Shown: piece after piece, positions 34,763 through 44,623 of the stretch | Numbering within the stretch: the stretch's first letter is position 1 | Layout of the letters: every line of letters starts with the position of its first letter | Source: Mesocricetibacter intestinalis | GTDB lineage: Bacteria; Pseudomonadota; Gammaproteobacteria; Enterobacterales; Pasteurellaceae | Assembly: GCF_004363295.1 (NCBI RefSeq) | Contig: NZ_SNYQ01000002.1 | Location: forward strand, 187,409-251,408 | Length of the DNA stretch: 64,000 bases | Direction: 5' to 3' | Notes under the pieces: model-generated | What the model was told of the DNA's origin: nothing | What the model saw: the letters and a program-made list of their open reading frames with translations, nothing else | Database searches by the model: none | Translations under genes and position numbers: made by a program

Positions 34763-35899
34763 ATGCGTAAATATAAAGTAGGAATCACTTTTAATTTAGA
34801 ACCAAAGATCACGGATATTTGGTCTAACGGAGCAAATCAAAATATTATTCATCTTTTTACCTTATTCGAACATTCCAACTTGGTTGAAGATGTTGTTTTG
34901 GTATCCTGGGGGCCGGAAAAACGTACGACCCCGCCGGAAGGCTTTATGCTAGATAATCTGGGATTAAAGTTTGCCTATATTGATGATGTGATTGATGAAT
35001 TGGATGTATTGATTGAAGGAACTTTAACCATTGAACCCCATCAGAAAGAGCGCATGCATGCCCATAACGGAAAAGTTGTCTGCTACAAAATAGGCAATGA
35101 TTTTATTATGGATATGGAATATTTTATTTTTGAAAAGCCGGCAGGGCGTACATTTAACGGGGTAACTTTTGATGCGATATGGATGATTCCCCAACATGAA
35201 AATACCTGCCGTTCTTATTTTTCTATTATGTATTGCTGCGAATCCCGTGTTGTTCCCGCAATATGGTCGCCGCTATTTTGTGATAAAGTGATTAAGCGAT
35301 TAAAAGAACAGCATAATTTAGAGTTTGGCTATCGCCCCGAAAGGCGTGAAAAAGGTAAACGGATTGCGAGTTTTGAACCCAATATTAATGTGGTCAAAAC
35401 CAGTTTTATTCCGATTTTGATTGTTGAACAGGCTTATCGTACGGAGCCGGAAAAGATAAAGCATTATTATGCCTGCAATACCTATGATAAAAAAGATAAT
35501 CCGACCTTTTTTAATTTTATCGGTCGAACCCAGATTGTAAAAGATAATGTGATGACGGTGGAAGACCGTTATCAGATGCCGGATTTTCTGACCCGTTATG
35601 TGGATGTGGTGCTTAGTCATCAATGGGAAAACGGTTTGAATTATGCCTATAATGATGCTTTATACGGCGGTTATCCCTTTATTCATAATTCAAAATTATT
35701 ACCGAAAGGGATCGGCTATTATTATGATCAGTTTGATGCTTTTGAAGGCGCTAAAGTTTTACTGGAAGTGATTGAGCATCATGATAGAAATCATGCGGAC
35801 TATGTTAAACGAGCGAATGAATATCTCGACTCGTTGTTACCGGATAATCCGGTAAATATTTACCATTATGAAAAAGAGTTAAAGCGCCTGTTTGAATAG
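34763..35899 (+). CDS. DUF2827 family protein, glycosyltransferase-like
   Basis: A 378-residue cytoplasmic protein. Recognised as DUF2827 from FEPNINVVKTSFIPILIVEQ followed by AYRTEP, and from the C-terminal HQWENGLNYAYNDALYGGYP with IHNSKLLPKGIGYYYDQFDAFEGA. The last segment has the layout of a GT-B sugar-nucleotide binding half (E/N..NY.Y.DALYGGYP.I.NS, then GYYY and a D..EGA helix). The N-terminal GITFNLEP...IWSNGANQN would be the acceptor half. No signal peptide. It lies 77 bases downstream of the Ser/Ala/Thr-rich adhesin on the same strand, beyond a terminator. I infer a possible sugar transfer to the adhesin; the family is officially of unknown function. The ribosome-binding site (GTGAGAAATTT) is weak. 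Confidence 0.85.
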   Translation: MRKYKVGITFNLEPKITDIWSNGANQNIIHLFTLFEHSNLVEDVVLVSWGPEKRTTPPEGFMLDNLGLKFAYIDDVIDELDVLIEGTLTIEPHQKERMHAHNGKVVCYKIGNDFIMDMEYFIFEKPAGRTFNGVTFDAIWMIPQHENTCRSYFSIMYCCESRVVPAIWSPLFCDKVIKRLKEQHNLEFGYRPERREKGKRIASFEPNINVVKTSFIPILIVEQAYRTEPEKIKHYYACNTYDKKDNPTFFNFIGRTQIVKDNVMTVEDRYQMPDFLTRYVDVVLSHQWENGLNYAYNDALYGGYPFIHNSKLLPKGIGYYYDQFDAFEGAKVLLEVIEHHDRNHADYVKRANEYLDSLLPDNPVNIYHYEKELKRLFE

Positions 35900-35942
35900 C
35901 TATTTTTTTCTTCTTACTTGTCTAATTTTATCTTTGGGACGG

Positions 35943-35971
35943 AATCCGGAGATTATTTGTTTCTCCGGATT
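35943..35971. terminator. Hairpin between convergent DUF2827 and cysA genes
   Basis: AATCCGGAG pairs with CTCCGGATT across an AT-rich loop. It lies between two convergent stop codons. T runs on either side are short, so terminator activity is plausible but not certain. Confidence 0.5.
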
Positions 35972-35974
35972 TGC

Positions 35975-37048
35975 TCAGATATTCATTTGCTGAAACAGAT
36001 TGAGCTTATCCGGTACTAAATAAACCAGATCCTTTACCTGATACTTCTGTTGCAGATAATCATTTTTAGTCAGAATCACTTCAATGGGCTGTTCGCTTTG
36101 TCGGCTTTCAATTTCAATCCGTACAATAAAACCTATGGCGTTAATATGAACGATTCGTCCTGAAGCCAGAGCGTTTTCCGCAGAGCGGGAGAGAGTAAGT
36201 TCGTAAGGGCGGATATAAGCGGTGGCCGATTGATTATCGATCGCCTGAGTTTGGTTCGTATTATTAAAGCGGTGTGCAAATTCTCCCACCACCAGATTTC
36301 CCTGATCAATATGCCCGTGAAATACATTAACATCACCCACAAATTGTGTTACGAAGGGGGTTTGCGGTGAATGATAGATACGCTCCGGCTGATCGCTCTG
36401 TTCTATACTGCCGCGGTTCATAACCACAATGCGATCGGAAACGTCCAGCGCTTCCTCCTGATCATGGGTTACAAACACCGAAGTAACCTTGAGTTCAAGG
36501 TGTAAATCTCGCAGCCAGCGGCGCAGGGTCTTACGTACCTGTGCATCTAGCGCACCGAAAGGCTCGTCCAGCAAGAGTACCTGAGGTTCTACCGCCAGGG
36601 AACGAGCCAGAGCAACACGCTGGCGTTGACCGCCGGAAAGCTGATTAGGATAAGCGGCGGCGAGATGGCTCAGCTCAACCAATGCTAAAAGAGCGGTTAC
36701 TTTTTGGCGGATTTTTTCTTTTTCGGGACGCAGCCGGCGCGGTTTAACCTGTAGACCGAAAGCAATATTATCAAATACATTCATATTCGGAAATAAGGCA
36801 TAGTGCTGAAATACAAAGCCTACATTACGCTGTGCGGCGGAAAGTGCGGTAACTTTTTTATCGCCGAAATAAATATTGCCGCTGTCGGCAAATTCCAGTC
36901 CGGCGATGGTGCGCAATAAGGTGGTTTTTCCGCATCCGCTCGGGCCGAGTAGCGCGGTCAGCTGATTCTGGCCAAAGGTCAGATTGATATTCTTTAGGGC
37001 GTGGAAGCCGGCAAAATATTTTTCCAGGTTTTCAATACGAATGGACAT
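35975..37048 (-). CDS. cysA: Sulfate/thiosulfate ABC transporter ATPase CysA
   Basis: The 357-residue cytoplasmic ATPase that powers sulfate and thiosulfate import with CysT and CysW. It shows Walker [10 protein letters not shown] (about residue 34), Q-loop [13 protein letters not shown] signature [16 protein letters not shown], Walker [12 protein letters not shown] and switch His in [12 protein letters not shown]. The C-terminal third is the TOBE-like regulatory domain with [11 protein letters not shown], as in the CysA/MalK class. Last gene of the minus-strand cysT-cysW-cysA operon, 23 bases after cysW. Confidence 0.95.
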   Translation of the reverse strand: MSIRIENLEKYFAGFHALKNINLTFGQNQLTALLGPSGCGKTTLLRTIAGLEFADSGNIYFGDKKVTALSAAQRNVGFVFQHYALFPNMNVFDNIAFGLQVKPRRLRPEKEKIRQKVTALLALVELSHLAAAYPNQLSGGQRQRVALARSLAVEPQVLLLDEPFGALDAQVRKTLRRWLRDLHLELKVTSVFVTHDQEEALDVSDRIVVMNRGSIEQSDQPERIYHSPQTPFVTQFVGDVNVFHGHIDQGNLVVGEFAHRFNNTNQTQAIDNQSATAYIRPYELTLSRSAENALASGRIVHINAIGFIVRIEIESRQSEQPIEVILTKNDYLQQKYQVKDLVYLVPDKLNLFQQMNI

Positions 37049-37071
37049 AGAGGTTTCCTTTTATTTCGGCT

Positions 37072-37935
37072 TTATAAGGGGCGGGTAACGGAGGGCGCGT
37101 TATCCGTATGGCTAGGGGGTTCTCCATGCCGGCGTTTTATCAGATGTTGCAGTAGCAGGGTAAAAATTGCCAGTAACGCCAACAGTGCGGAGCAGGCAAA
37201 AGCGGCGACAAATTGGTATTCGTTATAGCTGATCTCCACATACAGCGGAATCGTATTGGTCAGCCCGCGAATATGCCCGGAAACAACACTGACGGCGCCG
37301 AATTCTCCCATGGCACGGGCATTACTCAGAATGACGCCGTAAATCAGCGCCCATTTTATTTTCGGTAGGGTTATACGGAAGAACAGGGTAAAAGTGGAAG
37401 CACCCAGAATTAATGCCGCTTGCTCTTCGCTGTTACCTTGCGCCGTCATCGTCGGGATTAAGGATTTTGCAATCAACGGAAAAGTAACGAACAGGGTAAC
37501 CATAACGATGCTAGGTAAAGCGAACATCACCCGAATCTGATGTTCATACAACCAGCCGCCGAATAACCCCTCCAGACCGAATAACAGCAGAAACATCAGG
37601 CCGACGACCACGGGAGAAATGGCGAAAGGTAAATCCAACAGAGCGGTCAGCAGCGCTTTTCCTTTGAAATTGTAGTAAGCGATGGTCCATGCCATCACAA
37701 TGCCGACAAAGATATTAATCGGCAGGCTGATTAGGGCTACTTTTATTGTCAGCCAAAGGGCGGCTAATGCTTCTTCATTGCTGATGGCTCGCACAAAGAC
37801 GGTGATTCCCTGTTCAAGTGCATAATAAAAAACCGTGAGCAGCGGCGCCAGTAAAATCAGGGCAAAGAAGCTTAAGCCGATAATAAGCAAAAGCCATTTT
37901 TGCCAGTTTAAGGATTGAGATAACCGGGAGCGCAT
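37072..37935 (-). CDS. cysW: Sulfate ABC transporter permease CysW
   Basis: A 287-residue inner-membrane permease with about six transmembrane helices. The cytoplasmic coupling motif of binding-protein-dependent permeases is seen as EEQAALILGASTFTLFFRIT followed by LPKIKWALIYG. LDLPFAISPVVVGL is typical of CysW. It begins seven bases after the cysT stop, indicating co-translation, and is followed by cysA. Confidence 0.94.
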   Translation of the reverse strand: MRSRLSQSLNWQKWLLLIIGLSFFALILLAPLLTVFYYALEQGITVFVRAISNEEALAALWLTIKVALISLPINIFVGIVMAWTIAYYNFKGKALLTALLDLPFAISPVVVGLMFLLLFGLEGLFGGWLYEHQIRVMFALPSIVMVTLFVTFPLIAKSLIPTMTAQGNSEEQAALILGASTFTLFFRITLPKIKWALIYGVILSNARAMGEFGAVSVVSGHIRGLTNTIPLYVEISYNEYQFVAAFACSALLALLAIFTLLLQHLIKRRHGEPPSHTDNAPSVTRPL

Positions 37936-37942
37936 GGAAACC

Positions 37943-38764
37943 TCAACTTACTTGGATAAAACGCTTGCTGAATGCCCATTGCAAACGGTTGATCAGCAAA
38001 ATAATCAGAAAGGAAATCAGTAGCATTAGCAGTGCCACTACGGAGGCGCCGCGAACATCATACAGATCCAGTTTAGACATAATGATCAGCGGAGCGATTT
38101 CCGAAACCAAGGGAACATTACCGGCAATAAAAATAACCGAGCCATATTCGCCGAGGGAACGGGCAAACCCCATACCCGCACCGCTAATCAATGCCGGCAG
38201 CAATGCCGGAACTAGAATACGGCGCAAACGGGTGAGTTTTGATGCGCCCAGAATGGCGGCGGCTTCTTCATAGGAAGGATCAAGTGTCGCCAATACGGGC
38301 TGAACGGCTCGTACCACAAAGGGGAGGCTGACAAAAATCAGGGCAAGGGCAATACCGCTGGGAGTATAGGCGATTTGAACCCCGATGCGGGCAAGCAGGC
38401 CGCCGAATAATCCATTAGCGGAGTACAGCGAAGCCAGTGCAATACCCGCCACTGCGGTAGGCAGTGCAAAAGGCAGGTCGATCAGCGCATCTACCAATTT
38501 TTTACCGAAAAAATCATAACGTACCAGTATCCATGCCAATACAAAACCGAATAGCAGATTTACGCCCATGGCAATAAAAGCCATTTTAAACGACAGCAGA
38601 ATAGAGGCGACAACCTGGGGGCTGCTGATAATCTGCATAATTTCGCCGGCTTCAAGTTGCAATGCGGTCAGAATCAGCAAGATCAACGGTAGCACCAGCA
38701 TAGAACCAAGCCAGAGCAGGGTAAGGGTCAGGCCGCGCCGGAAGCCCGGAAGAAGATAATTCAT
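37943..38764 (-). CDS. cysT: Sulfate ABC transporter permease CysT (CysU)
   Basis: A 273-residue inner-membrane permease, first gene of the operon. DLPFALPTAVAGIALASLY and the coupling loop EEAAAILGASKLTRLRRIL identify the CysT/CysU type. Its start faces the sulfate-binding protein gene across a shared 285-base regulatory region. Confidence 0.94.
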   Translation of the reverse strand: MNYLLPGFRRGLTLTLLWLGSMLVLPLILLILTALQLEAGEIMQIISSPQVVASILLSFKMAFIAMGVNLLFGFVLAWILVRYDFFGKKLVDALIDLPFALPTAVAGIALASLYSANGLFGGLLARIGVQIAYTPSGIALALIFVSLPFVVRAVQPVLATLDPSYEEAAAILGASKLTRLRRILVPALLPALISGAGMGFARSLGEYGSVIFIAGNVPLVSEIAPLIIMSKLDLYDVRGASVVALLMLLISFLIILLINRLQWAFSKRFIQVS

Positions 38765-38846
38765 TCACTCTCCTTTATGCTCTTAGATAGGGATTCCCTT
38801 AACTGCGGGGCAGGAAGGGCAACAATTGAAAACTGTTAAAAAAATA

Positions 38847-38855
38847 ACCGCACTT
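38847..38855 (-). other. DNA uptake signal core in the cys divergent region
   Basis: ACCGCACTT followed by TTT, between cysT and the binding-protein gene. Confidence 0.8.
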
Positions 38856-38882
38856 TTTCTCCGGCGCAAAGAACATAAAATT

Positions 38883-38953
38883 ATTTCTTATAACTTTTGT
38901 GCATATTTTGATTATTAAAACAAAGAATATTATCTGTTTTGGTTATAAGAAAT
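38883..38953. promoter_or_regulatory. 12-bp inverted repeat in the divergent cys promoter region; candidate regulator site
   Basis: ATTTCTTATAAC at 38883-38894 is matched exactly by GTTATAAGAAAT at 38942-38953, 47 bases apart, centred between two divergent sulfate-uptake operons. Half-sites rich in TTATAAC are compatible with binding of a LysR-type activator such as CysB, which controls these genes in enterobacteria. No cysB gene is in the window, so the assignment is inference. Confidence 0.5.
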
Positions 38954-39049
38954 TCAAAATCGTTATTTTATCCCCCAAATTTTTTACTTTATAACTAATT
39001 GTCATCACTTAAACGTCAAGTATCCGAGTTGTCATTAGAGGGGGACAGA

Positions 39050-40105
39050 ATGAAAAAATTTGTATGTATATCCGCTTTCTGTCTGCTCTTGCTTCTCGTT
39101 CCGTTCGCTGTGAAAAACATCGGTAATAAGGAACGCCCCCTCTTGTTAAACGTATCCTACGATGTGATTCGGGATTTTTATAAAGCCTATAATCCCCAGT
39201 TTCGTCGCTTTTATCAGCACCAATACGGACAGGATTTTACGATTTCCCAATCCCATGGCGGAGCAGCTAAACAAACAATAAGCGTTGCCAACGGATTACC
39301 GGCGGATGTGGTTAGCCTGACTCAGGAAAGCGATATTGATATGTTGGTAAAAAAAGGCTTGGTGAATCCTCAATGGCAAGAAGCCTTACCTAATCATGCC
39401 ACGCCTTTTGGTTCCGTTATGGTTTTTCTGGTACGCAAAGGTAACCCTAAAGGGATCCGAGATTGGGCGGATCTGGCCGCAAGGGAAATATCGGTTATCT
39501 TCGCCAATCCGAAAACCTCCGCTAACGGACGTTTTGCTTATTTATCGCTGTGGGCTTATGCGCAAAAAAACTTTTCCGGAGCAAAACAGCAAACAAGCTT
39601 TGTTCGCGAGGTGTTGTCCAATGTGCCTTTATTGGAGGCGGGGGCACGTAGTGCCAGCCTCGCTTTTACTCGGCGCGGACTGGGCGATGTACTGATTACG
39701 CCGGAAAACGAAGCGGCACTTGCCATGCGCTCATCAGGCGAAGATAAGTTCGAGATTATCTATCCCAGTTACAGCGCTTACACGCCGGTATTGGTGGCGG
39801 AAGTGGAAAAAAACAGCGCATATGGCAATGTTCGCACTTTGGCGCGAGCCTATTTACTCAATCTTTGGTCGGAACAGGCACAAAAATTGGCGGCGGAACA
39901 TTATTTCCGCCCGAGTAATCCGCAGATTCTGGCCGCTTATGCCGAGCGTTTCCCTGCGGTGAACAGTTTTAAAGTTAATGATGTATTTGGCGATTGGGAC
40001 AGTATTAACCGCATTCATTTCACCGCTCAGGGATCCTTTGATCAACTTTATACGGCTGTGCAGAAGGCAAAACAGCTTGCGCCGACAGCTAAGGAGAAAC
40101 CATGA
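39050..40105 (+). CDS. Periplasmic sulfate-binding protein (Sbp/CysP type)
   Basis: The 351-residue solute receptor for the CysTWA importer. A signal segment ([20 protein letters not shown]) is followed by the family opening [17 protein letters not shown], the oxyanion-binding region [12 protein letters not shown], and [18 protein letters not shown]. Sbp (sulfate) and CysP (thiosulfate) cannot be told apart here. The start is ATG 39050, about six bases after AGGGGGAC; the in-frame TTG at 38999 would add a hydrophilic extension before the signal and is rejected. The stop overlaps the cysG start (ATGA), so the two are translationally coupled. The gene is divergent from its permease operon. Confidence 0.93.
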   Translation: MKKFVCISAFCLLLLLVPFAVKNIGNKERPLLLNVSYDVIRDFYKAYNPQFRRFYQHQYGQDFTISQSHGGAAKQTISVANGLPADVVSLTQESDIDMLVKKGLVNPQWQEALPNHATPFGSVMVFLVRKGNPKGIRDWADLAAREISVIFANPKTSANGRFAYLSLWAYAQKNFSGAKQQTSFVREVLSNVPLLEAGARSASLAFTRRGLGDVLITPENEAALAMRSSGEDKFEIIYPSYSAYTPVLVAEVEKNSAYGNVRTLARAYLLNLWSEQAQKLAAEHYFRPSNPQILAAYAERFPAVNSFKVNDVFGDWDSINRIHFTAQGSFDQLYTAVQKAKQLAPTAKEKP

Positions 40106-41538
40106 ATTATTTGCCTGTTTTTGCCGATTTAAAAGGGCGCCCGGTGCTTGTGGTCGGCGGCGGCAGCGTTGCGGCGCGTAAAATCGCCCTGCTGCTTAAA
40201 GCCGGGGCGCAAGTGCGGGTTACGGCGCAAATGCTGAATTCCACCTTGGAACAACTTTATCAGCGCGCGAATATCAGCTGGATTGCACGCGAGTTTAATT
40301 CCTCCCAGTTGGAAAGCGTTTTTCTGGTGATTGCGGCAACCGATGACGAACAGCTTAATCAACGGGTGTTTCAGGCGGCGGAACGCCGACATAAGTTGGT
40401 GAATGTTGTGGATGATCAAGCGCACTGTAGCTTTATTTTTCCTTCAATTATTGATCGCCATCCGTTGCAAATCGCCATATCCAGCGGCGGTACGGCACCG
40501 GTGCTGGCTCGACTGCTGCGTGAAAAGCTGGAAGCTTTACTGCCTCAGCATTTAGGTGCTATGGCGCAACTTTCGGGGCAATGGCGGAATCAGGTGAAAG
40601 AAAGGTTGAAAACGGTAACGGAGCGCCGCCGCTTCTGGGAGGGGATTTTTAACGGGCCTGTAGCTCGTTTGGTCAAAAATCGGCGGTTAGAAGAGGCGGA
40701 GCGGGAATTGAGCCGTCAGTTGCAGCGGGATTATCGCGGCGGCTCGGTTGCACTGGTGGGCGCCGGCCCCGGCGATGCCGGTTTATTGACCCTAAAGGGT
40801 TTGCAGGAACTTCAGCAGGCGGACGTCGTGCTTTATGACGCATTGGTATCCGAACAGGTGCTGGAGCTTATCCGACGTGATGCGGAAAGAATTTTTGTGG
40901 GTAAACGGGCGGGCGGCGAACAAATGGCCCAGCAGGAAATCAACCGATTATTGGTACGCTTCGCCACTCGGGGCAAACGGGTAGTGCGTCTAAAGGGAGG
41001 CGATCCCTTTGTTTTCGGGAGAGGGGGCGAAGAGCTGGAAATACTGGCGCAGCATCATATCCCTTTTAGCCTGGTACCGGGGATTACCGCTGCCATAGGT
41101 GCCAGCGCTTATGCCGGTATACCCCTTACCCATCGCGATTATGCCCAAAGCGTTTTGTTTGTAAGCGGCCAGCTCAAGGCGGATTCTGCGCCCATCGAAT
41201 GGCAGACGCTGGCTCGCTCCCGCCAGACCCTGGTGATCTATATGGGAACGCTGAAAGCGGCGGATATATCTGCCAATTTGCAAAGCCACGGACGTGCGCC
41301 GGATACGCCGGTTGCGGTTATTTCGCAGGCTACCCGAGCCGCCCAGCGAACCAGAGTCGGAACCTTGTTAAATTTATCCGAACTGGCGTCGGAAGCTGAA
41401 ACACCGGCATTAATAGTGATCGGCGAAGTGGTGGCGTTACAAGAAAAACTAGCCTGGTTCGGCGAACAAAAACTCTATCAAAAACAACCGCACTTTACAT
41501 TGGACAGTCTGAACCCTCATTGGGATCAGGTCGCTTAA
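40102..41538 (+). CDS. cysG: Siroheme synthase CysG
   Basis: A 478-residue trifunctional enzyme that makes siroheme, the cofactor of sulfite reductase, from uroporphyrinogen III. The N-terminal half is the precorrin-2 dehydrogenase/ferrochelatase ([18 protein letters not shown] near residue 15; [20 protein letters not shown] with the serine region that is phosphorylated in Salmonella CysG). From about residue 216 comes the SAM uroporphyrinogen-III methyltransferase ([53 protein letters not shown]). Length and order match enterobacterial CysG. It overlaps the binding-protein gene by four bases and leads into cysH. Confidence 0.96.
   Translation: MNYLPVFADLKGRPVLVVGGGSVAARKIALLLKAGAQVRVTAQMLNSTLEQLYQRANISWIAREFNSSQLESVFLVIAATDDEQLNQRVFQAAERRHKLVNVVDDQAHCSFIFPSIIDRHPLQIAISSGGTAPVLARLLREKLEALLPQHLGAMAQLSGQWRNQVKERLKTVTERRRFWEGIFNGPVARLVKNRRLEEAERELSRQLQRDYRGGSVALVGAGPGDAGLLTLKGLQELQQADVVLYDALVSEQVLELIRRDAERIFVGKRAGGEQMAQQEINRLLVRFATRGKRVVRLKGGDPFVFGRGGEELEILAQHHIPFSLVPGITAAIGASAYAGIPLTHRDYAQSVLFVSGQLKADSAPIEWQTLARSRQTLVIYMGTLKAADISANLQSHGRAPDTPVAVISQATRAAQRTRVGTLLNLSELASEAETPALIVIGEVVALQEKLAWFGEQKLYQKQPHFTLDSLNPHWDQVA
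41487..41495 (-). other. DNA uptake signal core at the end of cysG
   Basis: ACCGCACTT inside the last codons of cysG. Confidence 0.75.
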
Positions 41539-41562
41539 ATTTCGTTATTAAAGGAAAGCAAT

Positions 41563-42294
41563 ATGATTGAACGACCGAATTTATGGCAAATTCCGCAACC
41601 AGATAAGGCGGTGTTGGAAAATTTAGCCTATAAAAAAGAATTGCTGTTACAGCGCCTGCGTCAGATTGAGGACAGCCATAGCCAAGTACGCTTTGCCTCC
41701 AGCCTGGCGGCGGAAGATATGCTGATTACCGATTTGATTGCAAGACATGGGCTGAATATCGGTATTTTTACTCTGGATACCGGTCTGTTGCCCCAAGAAA
41801 CCCTGGATTTATTGAAGCTTATTGAACGAACCTATCCCGATCTGAAACTGATACGTTTTCAGCCGAATCGGGCGCAGACTCAAAATTTCATTACGGAACA
41901 GGGCGCACAAGCTTATTACGAGAGTGTAGAACTGCGCCGGCGTTGTTGTTTTCTGCGTAAAATCGAACCCCTTAACCGTGCCTTGAATGGTGCGGACGCC
42001 TGGTTGACCGGACAACGCCGGGAACAATCGACAACCCGCAGCGAACTTGCCTTTGCCGAGCGGGATAATGCCCGCAACATGGATAAATACAACCCCATTT
42101 TCGATTGGTCGGAACGGGAGGTCTGGGCTTATATTCTACAGCAGGGGGTACCCTACAACAGACTCTATCAACAGGGCTATCCGAGTATCGGTTGCGATCC
42201 CTGCACCCGCCCGATTAAGCAGGGCGAAGACATTCGAGCCGGGCGCTGGTGGTGGGAAAATAAAGACAGTAAAGAATGCGGTCTGCATAAATAA
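41563..42294 (+). CDS. cysH: Assimilatory APS reductase (CysH family, [4Fe-4S] type)
   Basis: A 243-residue reductase that forms sulfite from activated sulfate. The PP-loop-like region is at FASSLAAEDMLITDLI and the substrate-binding GQRREQSTTR is present. The catalytic C-terminal Cys is in KECGLHK (Cys239). Two further cysteine pairs, RRRCCFLRK (Cys128-Cys129) and GCDPCTRP (Cys211, Cys214), are the ligands of the [4Fe-4S] cluster that defines APS reductases and is absent from the enterobacterial PAPS reductase. Hence adenylylsulfate is the likely substrate. Good ribosome-binding site AAAGGAAAG before ATG 41563. Confidence 0.94.
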   Translation: MIERPNLWQIPQPDKAVLENLAYKKELLLQRLRQIEDSHSQVRFASSLAAEDMLITDLIARHGLNIGIFTLDTGLLPQETLDLLKLIERTYPDLKLIRFQPNRAQTQNFITEQGAQAYYESVELRRRCCFLRKIEPLNRALNGADAWLTGQRREQSTTRSELAFAERDNARNMDKYNPIFDWSEREVWAYILQQGVPYNRLYQQGYPSIGCDPCTRPIKQGEDIRAGRWWWENKDSKECGLHK

Positions 42295-42354
42295 TTTTAT
42301 CTTTCAGCGCTAAGGGCTCCCGATTTAATTATAAATCCATAAGGAAGAATAACG

Positions 42355-43281
42355 ATGACAATTCAAACACAACTGCAGAACGGGCATCTGGACTGGCTGG
42401 AGGCCGAATCCATTTATATTATTCGTGAAGTGGTGGCGGAATGTGCCAATCCCGCTTTGCTGTTTTCCGGCGGTAAGGACTCCGTGGTTTTGCTGGCACT
42501 GGCCTGCAAGGCCTTTAAGTTAGGCGAACGTAGGATCAAATTGCCCTTTCCCTTGCTACATATAGATACCGGGCATAACTATCCGGAAGTGATCGCTTTT
42601 CGCGATCAACTGGTACAAAAATTAGGGGCGAAGCTGATTGTTGGCCATGTGGAAGATTCCATTAAGCGCGGTAGCGTGGTCTTACGCAAGGAAACCGACA
42701 GCCGTAACGCCGCACAGGCGGTTACCTTGCTGGAAACCATTGCGGATAATGGATTTGACGCCTTAATGGGCGGAGCCAGACGAGATGAAGAAAAAGCGCG
42801 GGCCAAAGAGCGGATTTTTTCTTTCCGCGACGAGTTCGGACAATGGGATCCTAAAGCTCAGCGCCCGGAGCTATGGTCGCTATATAACGCTAAATTGCAC
42901 AAAGGGGAAAATATGCGGGTATTCCCTATTTCCAATTGGACCGAGTTGGATATCTGGCAATATATCGCACGGGAAAAGCTGGAACTACCTTCCATTTATT
43001 ACAGCCACCCGCGCGAAGTGGTGAAACGCGGAGGATTGCTGGTACCGGTAACGGACTTAACGCCGAAGGGAAGCGGCGAACAAAGCCGAATTATCAATGT
43101 ACGTTTCCGTACCGTAGGCGATATCAGCTGCACCTGTCCGGTCGCGAGCGAAGCGCAAAATGCCGAAGACATTATTCGTGAAACCGCCGTCGCCGATATT
43201 TCGGAACGCAGCGCCACCCGACTGGACGATCAGGCGAGTGAAGCGGCAATGGAAAAACGTAAAAAAGAAGGCTACTTCTAA
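42355..43281 (+). CDS. cysD: Sulfate adenylyltransferase subunit 2 CysD
   Basis: The 308-residue catalytic subunit of ATP sulfurylase, which makes adenylylsulfate from ATP and sulfate. The PP-loop is LLFSGGKDSVVLL (about residue 37); FPLLHIDTGHNYPEV and GGARRDEEKARAKERIFS are typical of CysD. It ends with AAMEKRKKEGYF, as in the family. It precedes cysN by 23 bases and works with it as a heterodimer. Confidence 0.96.
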   Translation: MTIQTQLQNGHLDWLEAESIYIIREVVAECANPALLFSGGKDSVVLLALACKAFKLGERRIKLPFPLLHIDTGHNYPEVIAFRDQLVQKLGAKLIVGHVEDSIKRGSVVLRKETDSRNAAQAVTLLETIADNGFDALMGGARRDEEKARAKERIFSFRDEFGQWDPKAQRPELWSLYNAKLHKGENMRVFPISNWTELDIWQYIAREKLELPSIYYSHPREVVKRGGLLVPVTDLTPKGSGEQSRIINVRFRTVGDISCTCPVASEAQNAEDIIRETAVADISERSATRLDDQASEAAMEKRKKEGYF

Positions 43282-43304
43282 GCATATTAGGCTAAGGAAT
43301 TTAT

Positions 43305-44597
43305 ATGACAACAAAACTCACCCCTCTACGTTTTATTACCGCCGGCAGCGTAGATGACGGCAAAAGCACATTAATCGGGCGTTTATTATATGACAGCAAG
43401 GCGTTACTGACCGATCAAATCGATTTATTGCAAAACAAAGGAAGCAAAAACAGCGGACAGGCGATCGATTTTTCCCGGCTTACCGACGGACTGGAAGCGG
43501 AGCGCGAACAGGGGATCACCATTGATGTGGCCTATCGCTACTTTTCCACCCCTAAGCGTAAATTTATTATTGCCGATACCCCGGGACATGAACAATATAC
43601 CCGCAATATGGTTACCGGCGCTTCCACCGCTACGGCGGCCGTGGTATTGATTGATGCCTCTCAATTAAATTTTGCCGCCGAGGAATTGCAACTGCTGGCA
43701 CAGACCAAGCGCCATTCCGCCATACTGCGCCTGCTTAATTGCCCGCATATTATCGTTGCGGTAAATAAGATGGATTTACTCGATTATAGCCGAGAAAAAT
43801 TCGAGCGTATTTGCACGGCTTACCAAGCCCTGGCGGAGCAACTCGGATTACGCAATCTCCGTTTTGTGCCCGTATCCGCTTTATTGGGGGATAACCTGGT
43901 CTACAGCAGTGAAAGTATGCCCTGGTATCAGGGCGAGCCCTTACTGAGTATTTTGGAAAATTTGCCGACGAAGGAACAACAACGCAAAGGGGAAGCCTTT
44001 TTCTTTCCGGTCCAGTATGTGATTCGTCAAGATGCGGATAAGCAGAACGATTTCCGCGGCTATCAAGGCAGGGTAGAAGCCGGAGAGATCCGCGTCGGTG
44101 ATAAAATCCGTATCGAACCTAGCGCACAGCAGGCGGAAATTAGGGAAATTATTCACCCCAAGGGCGCCTCTGATTCGGCTAAAACCGACCAGGTGATAAC
44201 CCTGTGTTTGGATAAAGATATTGATATTTCCCGCGGCGATGTGTTTGTGGCGCAGGATTCGCCCTTAGTACCGACGCAAGCGCTGGCGGCAACCCTATGT
44301 TGGTTTGATCAGCGCCCCCTCAATCCGGCGCGCAAATACCTGCTTAAACATACAACCAAAACCGTTTTTGCCCGGATCAAACATATCGCCAGCGTATTGG
44401 ATGTGGAAACCCTATCTCAAAGCAGCGGCAGAGAGCAGGTGGCAGTGAATGATATTGCCCGCATCAACCTTGTTCTACAGCAACCTATTGCCGCCACCCT
44501 TTATGAAGATAACGCTGTCGGCGGATCCTTCATTCTCATCGATGAAGCGACTTACCATACCGTAGCGGCGGGTATTATTACCGGGCTGGACAGCTAA
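43305..44597 (+). CDS. cysN: Sulfate adenylyltransferase subunit 1 CysN (GTPase)
   Basis: The 430-residue regulatory GTPase of ATP sulfurylase. G1 is GSVDDGKST (residues 14-22), switch II ADTPGHEQYTRNM (about 90), NKMD at about 155; the C-terminal domains match EF-Tu-like domains II/III. It lacks any fused APS kinase domain, which some CysNC proteins carry, and no separate cysC is present in the locus. It is somewhat shorter than the E. coli protein (about 475 residues). A USS-pair terminator follows. Confidence 0.95.
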   Translation: MTTKLTPLRFITAGSVDDGKSTLIGRLLYDSKALLTDQIDLLQNKGSKNSGQAIDFSRLTDGLEAEREQGITIDVAYRYFSTPKRKFIIADTPGHEQYTRNMVTGASTATAAVVLIDASQLNFAAEELQLLAQTKRHSAILRLLNCPHIIVAVNKMDLLDYSREKFERICTAYQALAEQLGLRNLRFVPVSALLGDNLVYSSESMPWYQGEPLLSILENLPTKEQQRKGEAFFFPVQYVIRQDADKQNDFRGYQGRVEAGEIRVGDKIRIEPSAQQAEIREIIHPKGASDSAKTDQVITLCLDKDIDISRGDVFVAQDSPLVPTQALAATLCWFDQRPLNPARKYLLKHTTKTVFARIKHIASVLDVETLSQSSGREQVAVNDIARINLVLQQPIAATLYEDNAVGGSFILIDEATYHTVAAGIITGLDS

Positions 44598-44623
44598 GTG
44601 CGGCAGAAGGTCGGAACAGACAA

